From Streptomyces albogriseolus (GTDB taxonomy: Bacteria > Actinomycetota > Actinomycetes > Streptomycetales > Streptomycetaceae), in assembly GCA_014650475.1 (NCBI GenBank), contig BMVA01000007.1:186001-250000 (forward strand): DNA of 64,000 nt, written 5' to 3'. The notes under the pieces were generated by a model. That model worked only from the letters and a program-made list of their open reading frames with translations, ran no database searches and was not told where the DNA came from. Below are positions 58,082 to 64,000 of this stretch, one piece after another; position 1 is the stretch's first letter, and each line of letters begins with the position of its first letter. The translations under genes were made by a program, and so were the position numbers.

Positions 58082-58713
58082 GCAGCCGCTCCCCGTACAC
58101 CCAAGATGATGTCTGCCAAGTTCCTTGCAGTATCGGACACTTCACCCGTGTCGGCTTGCGCGCGGACATGCGGGACGCGTCGGGCGTACTCGCCCTCATG
58201 TGGGCGAATAACCAACGCGTACGTGAGTGTCAAGCCATCGCACCGTATCAGCCAGGCATACGCCCCTCAAGGCGAAGCCCACCTTGCGGACCTCATCCCG
58301 CACACCGTTACGCATCAGCAATTTCACCGCTGAACAACCCAGTTGGGACCAGCTCATCACCTGTGCTCGAGCGAACCGCCGACCCGCCAGGCCGACCACG
58401 CATGACGTACGACCCCTTACACACCGCACATGAGCCCTGCACGATTCACTCACGAGGACGCCGGACGGCCATGCCATGATCTCCGCCCGGACCGGTGACG
58501 TCGGGACGTACGGGGAGCACGCGATCGGCGTGCGCCACGGTGTCGACTACACGGACGACGCAGTACGTCGAGGCGATGGCGGCGGCACAGGCCGCAGGGG
58601 CAGACGCATTCTGACTCTCCCCCGCCTTGAGCGAACTGCTCGACCGGTGACACCCCCGGTGCCATCCGCCCCGCTCAACCACCACCCCACGAACACCCCG
58701 AAAAGGCTCCCGC
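58082..58713. other. Intergenic region upstream of the Tad operon
   Basis: About 630 bases with no gene I can support. Short open readings exist on both strands but lack ribosome sites and recognisable content. It should contain the promoter of the Tad operon. Local composition is more AT-rich around 58100-58330 than elsewhere. Confidence 0.5.
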
Positions 58714-58827
58714 ATGAACCGAGCCGTTGAGTTGATCGAGCGCCTGGCTACAGCGCTCGAGGTCGTCGGAGCCCGCATCGAACCGCGCACCAGCCCTGAA
58801 TTCCGGATCGAGGACCACTCGGCCTGA
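58714..58827 (+). CDS. Small ORF, 37 aa
   Basis: ATG with an AAAAGG eight bases upstream encodes a predicted amphipathic helix ('MNRAVELIERLATALEVVGA') followed by a charged end 'RIEDHSA'. Too short to classify; codon third positions are mostly G/C, as expected for a real gene here. It may be a regulator-like or signalling peptide, or chance. Confidence 0.35.
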   Translation: MNRAVELIERLATALEVVGARIEPRTSPEFRIEDHSA

Positions 58828-58864
58828 ACGCGCGGAGACGCGGAGGCCGTCCTTGCGGCCGGGC

Positions 58865-59380
58865 TCACCTCCCGATCGACCCCCAGTCCCGTCGCGGTCG
58901 TGGCGGCTCGACGGGCTGGGCGGGCACGACCGGGGCGCGGCGCGATCGTCCGGAGAACCACTCCCCGACCTCCAGGACCATCATCGTGAGAGAAGGACCG
59001 CCGAGCACCAGGCCAAACCCCAGCCCGAACCATCCGCTGCCGTCCCCGCGACTCAGCATCCCCGCTCCGGAGACAGCGAGGGCGACACCGCCGACCACCG
59101 GGGGAAGCAGCCAGGGCCAGGCGTCCGGCTCGGCCACCGCTTCCTCGCTCCGCCCCTGACAGAAGGCAGACCACCAGAACCGGGCGCTCCACCACACGAG
59201 CAGATATGCGGAGACGGAACCGGCACCAAACCCCAGCCGGGCCGGCCATCCGACCCGGCTCGCGACCGTCGCGGCGGTGAGTCCGACGGCCAGGAGGCCC
59301 CAGAACAGGACAAGCATGACGCCGACGGCCAACCGGTGCCCACGGCTGCCCTGAAGAGCACGGTGCGAGATGAAGACCAC
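58865..59380 (-). CDS. Hypothetical membrane protein
   Basis: 171 aa with four hydrophobic segments (near 18-38, 52-72, 92-112, 116-138) and a Pro/Arg-rich cytoplasmic tail ending 'PRRDWGSIGR'. Unrecognised. GTG start at 59380 with a poor ribosome site. Its position between the Tad operon and the second accessory module suggests it belongs to the latter, but no homology shows it. Confidence 0.55.
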   Translation of the reverse strand: MVFISHRALQGSRGHRLAVGVMLVLFWGLLAVGLTAATVASRVGWPARLGFGAGSVSAYLLVWWSARFWWSAFCQGRSEEAVAEPDAWPWLLPPVVGGVALAVSGAGMLSRGDGSGWFGLGFGLVLGGPSLTMMVLEVGEWFSGRSRRAPVVPAQPVEPPRPRRDWGSIGR

Positions 59381-59542
59381 GACCGCAGCCTAGACGGAGC
59401 GGCTCTCCGCCGTACGTCTCGTCAGGCACCCGTCAACTGCTATGTCGGTGCGCTCGTTGTGGACAATTCGCGTTGGTGAAACCGAGAACCCCACCGATAT
59501 CGTGCCTGCACTGGAAACGTCTCGTCTCACGGGGAGCCCACT

Positions 59543-60214
59543 GTGAAGCGTCGTACTTTGCCCGTTGCCGCCGCGTTCGCCGCCGCAGCGACCTTGATGC
59601 TGACAGCCTGCGGAGGCGGGGACGACCAGTCCGGTGACAGTGACAAGATCGCCGGTGCCGGCCAGGGGACGGAGAAGCCGACCAAGTCGGCGGAGCCCTC
59701 GGGAGCGCCGGCGGAGGACAAGCCGGACGGTGTGGATGTATCCCTGCCCAAGGACATGAACCTGGTCTTCGACTGGGAGGAGCCGAAGGACAAGAACGAG
59801 GCGGCGGCGATGGAGGATGCCGGGAATTATCTCCGCGCCATCTACCGGGGTGTCGACAAGCGCACGACCAAGGATGCTGCCCTGATCGCCTACGCCACCG
59901 GCGAGGGTCTCCACTACGGGGAGGTACAGATCAACGAGTGGATCAAGGGCGGTTGGACCGCCACCGGCATCCGCCGCCACTACGACGCCACCACGCGGTC
60001 CGCCTCGAACGACAACTCCGTGGAGGTCGCGTTCTGCTCGGACGCCAGCAAGTTCTACGGCAAGGAAGTCAAGACTGGGAAAGTCCTGAAGACCGAACCC
60101 AGCCTCAAGGACTTCGGCTACTACAAGATCATCATGGTCAAGGTTCCCACGGGTGAGGACTTGTGGCGGGCGACCAAGGTGGACGTCGAGACGGGGGTGG
60201 AGAAGTGCCGGTGA
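59543..60214 (+). CDS. Secreted lipoprotein
   Basis: 223 aa. Signal peptide with lipobox L-T-A-C at 20-23, so it is lipid-anchored outside the membrane. A Ser/Lys/Pro linker to about 75 is followed by an alpha/beta domain ('KNEAAAMEDAGNYLRAIYRG' to 'DLWRATKVDVETGVEKCR') with two Cys that could pair. Function unknown. GGGGAG precedes the GTG start. Its stop overlaps the start of the family D gene by four bases, so the two are made together and probably act together at the cell surface. Confidence 0.8.
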   Translation: MKRRTLPVAAAFAAAATLMLTACGGGDDQSGDSDKIAGAGQGTEKPTKSAEPSGAPAEDKPDGVDVSLPKDMNLVFDWEEPKDKNEAAAMEDAGNYLRAIYRGVDKRTTKDAALIAYATGEGLHYGEVQINEWIKGGWTATGIRRHYDATTRSASNDNSVEVAFCSDASKFYGKEVKTGKVLKTEPSLKDFGYYKIIMVKVPTGEDLWRATKVDVETGVEKCR

Positions 60215-61296
60215 CCGGATCACGACGTACGTTCCTCGGCACAAGCACTGTTGCTCTGGCACTCGCACTCAGCGCCATCATTTTCACAGCCCCCAACTCC
60301 GCTGCGGAACCGGTGGATTACGGCAAGGGTGACGGTGCCGAGCAGTCGGGCGGCAGCAACAGCACCGGCATCTACGCCGCCGCCCGCATCACATACTCCG
60401 GCTCCGTGGCCCCGAACGGCGGCTCCGGCAACGTGACGTCGGCCGACGTCAACTGGAACCCACCGCCCTGCTGGTACGCCCCGTACCTCGGTGCCAAGGA
60501 CTTCAAGAAGAAGATGTCCCAGGACATCGAGAGCCAGATGAACGCCCCCGGCATGGGCGGCCACGCCGGCGCGGCCCTGAGCGAACTGAAGCGCCATTAC
60601 GAGGACGAGTACGGCTGGACCGACACCCCCGGTTACAAGGACTACAACGTCGACAAGGACGGCGAGGGCATGTTCTGGGCCGCCGTCGAGAATCCCAACG
60701 AATCCGACCTCCTCAAGCGGAGTTCCTGCAACGACCTCCCCTTCTGGGTCGACAACGGCGAAGCCCCGCCACCCCAGTACGAGCAGGCCATCACTCCCGA
60801 GATCCTCGCCGCCCTGGCCTACCAGCACATGCAACTGCCCGACACCGAGGTGAGCCTCGCACCGGAGCAGACCACCAAGGTCAACCTGCCCACCTGGGCA
60901 TGGCTCGACAAAGCCGTGTTCGACGAGGTGCAGGCGACGGCAGCCATCGACGTGCCGGGCTTCAACCTCCAAGCCACGACGACGGCACGGCCCGTGTCCC
61001 TGACCCTCGAACCCGGGACCGACGACGCCGTGACCTACCCGGCCTCCGGCGAGTGCCTGATCAACAACGACGATTCGATCGGCGAGCCCTACGCGAAGGG
61101 CAAGGCGGACCGCACCCCGCCCTGCGGCATCACGTACCTCCGCTCATCAGGCAACGGAACCTACAACCTCCAGGCCACCATCACCTGGGACATCTCCTGG
61201 ACCGGCACCGGCGGCGCAGGAGGCGACCTCCCCGACGGAACCTTCGGCAACGGCCAGGCCGTCACCGTCCAAGAGATCCAGTCCGTCAACCGCTGA
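60211..61296 (+). CDS. Secreted family D protein with Tat-like signal
   Basis: 361 aa. The N-terminus 'GSRRTFLGTSTVALALALSA' matches the twin-arginine motif SRRxFL followed by a hydrophobic stretch, so export by the Tat route is likely. The mature protein has 'NPPPCWYAPYLG', several Cys, repeated beta stretches and a long conserved region ('NLPTWAWLDKAVFDEV', 'DRTPPCGITYLRSSG'). No enzyme motif recognised. GTG 60211 is chosen over 60205 because GGAG is at the right distance. A decayed paralogue is at 45249. Probable coupling to the lipoprotein upstream. Confidence 0.75.
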   Translation: MTGSRRTFLGTSTVALALALSAIIFTAPNSAAEPVDYGKGDGAEQSGGSNSTGIYAAARITYSGSVAPNGGSGNVTSADVNWNPPPCWYAPYLGAKDFKKKMSQDIESQMNAPGMGGHAGAALSELKRHYEDEYGWTDTPGYKDYNVDKDGEGMFWAAVENPNESDLLKRSSCNDLPFWVDNGEAPPPQYEQAITPEILAALAYQHMQLPDTEVSLAPEQTTKVNLPTWAWLDKAVFDEVQATAAIDVPGFNLQATTTARPVSLTLEPGTDDAVTYPASGECLINNDDSIGEPYAKGKADRTPPCGITYLRSSGNGTYNLQATITWDISWTGTGGAGGDLPDGTFGNGQAVTVQEIQSVNR

Positions 61297-61309
61297 CAGC
61301 GCACCGGTC

Positions 61310-61340
61310 ACGGCTCCGCCCGAGCGTCGGGCGGAGCCGT
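61310..61340 (+). terminator. Strong terminator after the family D gene
   Basis: ACGGCTCCGCCCGA (61310-61323) pairs perfectly with TCGGGCGGAGCCGT (61327-61340), 14-base stem and 3-base loop, 13 bases past the stop codon. Confidence 0.85.
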
Positions 61341-61354
61341 ACGGTGTCACGGGT

Positions 61355-61413
61355 CATGCCGACGACCGGCGCGGAGAACGACAGGGTGAGGTAACCCGTC
61401 CCGCCCGGCAGGA
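61355..61413. repeat. 59-base perfect direct repeat, copy 1
   Basis: Identical base for base to 62340-62398, 985 bases apart, same orientation. Lies in the family A fragment. Such identity in the third codon positions implies recent duplication or gene conversion. Confidence 0.9.
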
Positions 61414-61460
61414 TCACGAGCTCCTCCTCCACAAGCCCACCCAGTCGGTGCACGGCGTCC
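61355..61460 (-). pseudogene. Fragment of a family A gene
   Basis: Read on the minus strand this gives 'LPGGTGYLTLSFSAPVVGM', identical for 19 residues to the C-terminal part of the family A protein at 62280-62858, preceded by a weaker match ('AVHRLGGLVEEELVI'). There is no start, no N-terminal half and the frame soon diverges ('TRDTVRLRP'). A gene remnant left by duplication or recombination. Confidence 0.75.
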
Positions 61461-61555
61461 TCATCTTCCGTCGCATCGACCGGAATCGCGCAAGTTCTCC
61501 GGCATGGGCCAGCACACCTTGATGTCACCGGAACCGTATTCTGCGGAGTGAGTTG

Positions 61556-62128
61556 TCACGAGGAACCCTGCCGCTCGGGAATGGGGCGGTCAGGGGCCTC
61601 GGGAAAGAACTTTCGAGACGTCGCATACATGCCGTAGTAGGGGTACAGGCGCGGAATATCGGCACCGCCATGACGTGCAATACCGACGATCTTTCGGTAG
61701 AGGCGGGCTCTGCAGCGCGTGTTCCGTATGACCGGGTCGAGCAGACTGGCACGCCGGGCCAGATAGGCACCGACGGCCACACCGCAGAGGATTAGCGCCT
61801 CGGCGACGATGAAGGCAATCTGAAACCGACGTGATTTCTCGGACGCCACCAGGTCCCAGAATGGCCAGGCACCACCCCCGAGAACAAGGAGAGGTATAAC
61901 GAACAGACAACCTAGCACGCCGGCCTTCTCCGTGTCCTCGCGGCGCTGGAACAACATCCAGTGCACGGCCCTGTCATCAAGAAAATCGAAGCGGACCTCC
62001 CGACCGTATTTCTCCGCTGCTCTCTTGGCCTCGGGAACGGAAGCGATGACAGCGGACGGAACCATGTCGTGGGCCGTTCCCTGATCATCGACGAACTTGC
62101 CGAATTCCAGGGCGTGGTAGTCACCCAT
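61556..62128 (-). CDS. Family C membrane protein
   Basis: 190 aa. The cytoplasmic N-terminal part ('EAKRAAEKYGREVRFDFLDD') is followed by two membrane segments near 70-92 and 100-125, and a cytoplasmic tail with 'IARHGGADIPRLYPYYGMY'. A paralogue at the right edge shares 'RFDFLDD' and 'IARRGGAEIPAHYPHYGPY'. Function unknown; the conserved Asp-rich loop and Tyr-rich tail may be binding sites. AAGGAG lies eight bases before the ATG. Confidence 0.65.
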   Translation of the reverse strand: MGDYHALEFGKFVDDQGTAHDMVPSAVIASVPEAKRAAEKYGREVRFDFLDDRAVHWMLFQRREDTEKAGVLGCLFVIPLLVLGGGAWPFWDLVASEKSRRFQIAFIVAEALILCGVAVGAYLARRASLLDPVIRNTRCRARLYRKIVGIARHGGADIPRLYPYYGMYATSRKFFPEAPDRPIPERQGSS

Positions 62129-62279
62129 GGATCAATCTCCTTACGCGGCAGGGGCCAAGGCGGCATGGAACGCCGCCGACGACGGGCTGGGAAGGGGCTG
62201 CGGCCCGATGGGTAGGGCACGTGGAAGCTCCTGGCTGGACAGTTGATCTCGACCATCACCCGTCCACCAGGAGCCGTCG

Positions 62280-62858
62280 TCACACCACCCAGTGCAGGGA
62301 ACCAGCGATGGCCTCGCACAGGCGCAGCATCGGACCGGACATGCCGACGACCGGCGCGGAGAACGACAGGGTGAGGTAACCCGTCCCGCCCGGCAGGACC
62401 ACATGGAGATCCAGGGACGTGAGTCCCACGACCCGGACGGCCCGGCCCGCCGGAAGGTCGACCACCCCGACCTCGCGCCCCGCACCGTCCTCGCCCTCCC
62501 GTACCTCGATCCACGCCGCGAACGCCTCAGGATCGGCCGGCCTCTCACCCGGCGGCATGAGGGAGACGAGCAGAGAGGCCGGGAGACCGCCGTTGCGCGA
62601 GAGCGTCAGGAGGTAGAACTCCATGGCGCCCCGCGCCCGCCCCGCCTCCGCGGTGTTGCGCAGGGTGGCCCACACGTTCCGCGTCAGCTCGGCCGGCACC
62701 TGCCGGCCGTCCGCCTGCTTCTCCACGAAGGTCTTCAGCTGACGACGCCAGCGGTCCTGCGTCAGGTCGACGCGGAACCACTCCCGCGGGACGAGCAGCC
62801 GGTAGTCCCGGGCACCGGCCGTCAGCGGCGCGGCGCCGCTCTCGGACGACTCGCTCAC
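62280..62858 (-). CDS. Family A small protein, right-hand copy
   Basis: 192 aa, soluble, paralogue of the protein at 47672-48286. 'DYRLLVPREWFRVDL' opens the fold, 'AMEFYLLTLSRNGGLPASLL' is the central strand pair and 'YLTLSFSAPVVGMSGPMLRL' with 'CEAIAGSLHWVV' closes it. Mog1/PsbP-like by pattern (inference). GTG start overlaps the family B stop by four bases, the same B/A pairing as on the other side of the Tad genes but in reverse gene order. Confidence 0.65.
   Translation of the reverse strand: MSESSESGAAPLTAGARDYRLLVPREWFRVDLTQDRWRRQLKTFVEKQADGRQVPAELTRNVWATLRNTAEAGRARGAMEFYLLTLSRNGGLPASLLVSLMPPGERPADPEAFAAWIEVREGEDGAGREVGVVDLPAGRAVRVVGLTSLDLHVVLPGGTGYLTLSFSAPVVGMSGPMLRLCEAIAGSLHWVV
62340..62398. 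repeat. 59-base perfect direct repeat, copy 2
   Basis: Copy inside the intact family A gene, encoding the 'LPGGTGYLTLSFSAPVVGM' strand. See the copy at 61355-61413. Confidence 0.9.
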
Positions 62859-63523
62859 CCCGGCATCACCAAGGGCCCCCCGGAGTCGTCGAAGAGGCGG
62901 ACGCTCTTCACGATGCCGGCGAACATGGCGGAGAAGACATCCCACCCCTCGACCGTGGGCGTCCCCATCTCCAGCACCAGCACGGTGCCGTTGCTCAGCG
63001 GGATCTGCACCTGGATGAACGACGTCCAGATCGGCTCGTCCTGACCCGACTGCGTCAGGACGCCGTCGACGTTCGAGGCACGGTTGCCGACGCACGTCAC
63101 CGCCGGACCGCAGGGCAACTGCACCTCGTCGACCTGACCCAGCCCGAGGTGCCGCATCGTGGTCGCGAGGAACCCGGCCGGATTCCGGCCGGCCCGCTCG
63201 TCGAGGTCCATGAGGCTGACGTTCACCGTCGCCGTGCAGCGGACCCCGTCGACCTCCGCGTTGACGAAGCCGGCGTACTGCACACCGGCCTCGATGAACT
63301 CGTCGTAGTGCGCCGCGCACATCGCGGCGTACTGCAACTGCACCTCCTCGTCGGCGCCGGGCAGCGCCTGCTTGGCAAGAGCGACCAGCTGGTCCGCCAG
63401 CTCGTCCAGGTCGTCCGCCTCGAAGGGAAGCTCGAAGAACCCCTCGGGCATGATCCAGCGGACCTCTATGCCGTCGCTCCCGGTGAGCGCGCGCTGCGCC
63501 GCCTCAGCTGTTTCCGTGGTCAT
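62855..63523 (-). CDS. Family B small protein, right-hand copy
   Basis: 222 aa, soluble. The opening 'IEVRWIMPEGFFELPFEADD' and the ending 'VLVLEMGTPTVEGWDVFSAM' plus helix match the family A/B layout; closest in the window to the protein at 47073-47663. A Cys in 'VQLPCGPAVTC' may be structural. It starts inside the 3' end of the family C gene (20-base overlap), with AAGGGTG before the ATG, so the C-B-A genes form one operon. Confidence 0.6.
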   Translation of the reverse strand: MTTETAEAAQRALTGSDGIEVRWIMPEGFFELPFEADDLDELADQLVALAKQALPGADEEVQLQYAAMCAAHYDEFIEAGVQYAGFVNAEVDGVRCTATVNVSLMDLDERAGRNPAGFLATTMRHLGLGQVDEVQLPCGPAVTCVGNRASNVDGVLTQSGQDEPIWTSFIQVQIPLSNGTVLVLEMGTPTVEGWDVFSAMFAGIVKSVRLFDDSGGPLVMPG

Positions 63524-64000
63524 CTGCACCCTTGCTTCGGGACGGTTCACGGTCGTCCACCTCGGGACGGAACGTCGCGGCGAACGGGTAGGGCCCGTAG
63601 TGCGGATAGTGGGCCGGGATCTCCGCCCCTCCGCGCCGGGCGATGTGCGCGATTTCGCGGTACTTCGCCGCGCGGGCCCGCAGATTCTGCCGGACCGGGT
63701 CATCCCAGTGCTTCACCGCGCTGCGTACGAAGAAGAAGATCTGCGTCAGCAGGACCACCGCCGCGACCGCCAGATAGGCGTTGCGGGAGGCGGCGGTCTC
63801 CCAGTACCGCGCGACGCCGCCCCAGTAGACGACGGCTCCGAAGCCGACGAGCGCCAGCGGCACTCCGTGCTTGAAGCCCGCGTTGAACATCTCCTCCTCG
63901 TCGGCATGCCGCCGGCGCAGCAGGTCGAGCACCGCCTCGTCGTCGAGGAAGTCGAACCGGAGCTCTCGTCCCGCCTCCTCGGCGGCCTGTTTCGCCTCCG
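63504..64000 (-). CDS. Family C membrane protein, 5' end outside the window
   Basis: Partial: 164 codons and the stop are visible and the reading stays open to the edge ('EAGRELRFDFLDDEAVLDLL'). Two membrane segments ('HGVPLALVGFGAVVYWGGVA', 'AYLAVAAVVLLTQIFFFVRS') and the tail 'IARRGGAEIPAHYPHYGPYP' mirror the complete copy at 61556-62128. An internal ATG at 63932 is not the start, since homology continues upstream of it. Confidence 0.65.
   Translation of the reverse strand, partial: EAKQAAEEAGRELRFDFLDDEAVLDLLRRRHADEEEMFNAGFKHGVPLALVGFGAVVYWGGVARYWETAASRNAYLAVAAVVLLTQIFFFVRSAVKHWDDPVRQNLRARAAKYREIAHIARRGGAEIPAHYPHYGPYPFAATFRPEVDDREPSRSKGADDHGNS

Noticed and set aside
58196-58477. A minus-strand ORF of 93 codons upstream of the Tad operon
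   Set aside because: No ribosome site, unusual residue content (many Cys, Val, Arg) and no recognisable domain.

Overview
The window is high-GC DNA (strong G/C third-position bias, many GTG starts, 4-base ATGA/GTGA stop-start overlaps). Its gene content is typical of a Streptomyces or close relative: a complete 14-gene nuo operon, futalosine-type menaquinone genes, a Tad/Flp pilus locus, an LAxTG-anchored wall protein and a cell-wall hydrolase behind a ydaO-type leader. I saw no rRNA or tRNA gene, CRISPR array, transposase or integrase.

Layout. 0-16.5 kb is mixed housekeeping: a RarD-like transporter, small enzymes, an ABC exporter, a LolA-like membrane-anchored protein, a long-chain polyprenyl diphosphate synthase, a riboswitch-controlled lytic transglycosylase, a HAD phosphatase, fumarylacetoacetase, an M56 metalloprotease and RecQ. 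16.7-32.8 kb is nuoA-N on the minus strand. It ends at a perfect 48-base palindrome and starts behind a good match to the Rex (NADH/NAD+ sensor) operator. 33.5-36.3 kb holds a secreted NlpC/P60 hydrolase and an LAxTG wall protein. 36.4-41.4 kb is quinone-related: a geranylgeranyl-reductase-family protein, menG and mqnC, with a catalytically dead amidohydrolase-like fragment beside mqnC. NADH dehydrogenase, prenyl-chain synthesis, MqnC, MenG and a possible side-chain reductase therefore lie within about 33 kb and serve one respiratory chain.

41.4-58.1 kb is a Tad-type pilus locus on the minus strand (prepilin peptidase, LysM-BTAD membrane protein, then TadZ/A/B/C, Flp, two TadE, one TadG-like and a CpaB-like protein). 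Between the peptidase end and the assembly genes sits a block that looks linked to type VII secretion: two homologous Esx/WXG-like helical-hairpin proteins on opposite strands, a 475-aa protein with an N-terminal WXG domain and a hydrophobic centre, a membrane protein, two small soluble proteins (families A and B), a GG-leader peptide gene and a decayed secreted-protein gene (family D).

59.5-64 kb, on the other side of the Tad genes, carries a second set of the same families: a lipoprotein, an intact family D secreted protein, family A, family B, two copies of a membrane family C, and a broken family A fragment sharing a 59-base perfect repeat with the intact copy. These paralogous modules flanking the pilus locus, with decayed members on both sides, are the least explained part of the window. 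I infer, without proof, an effector/chaperone/membrane-factor module linked to type VII secretion. The last gene runs off the right edge.
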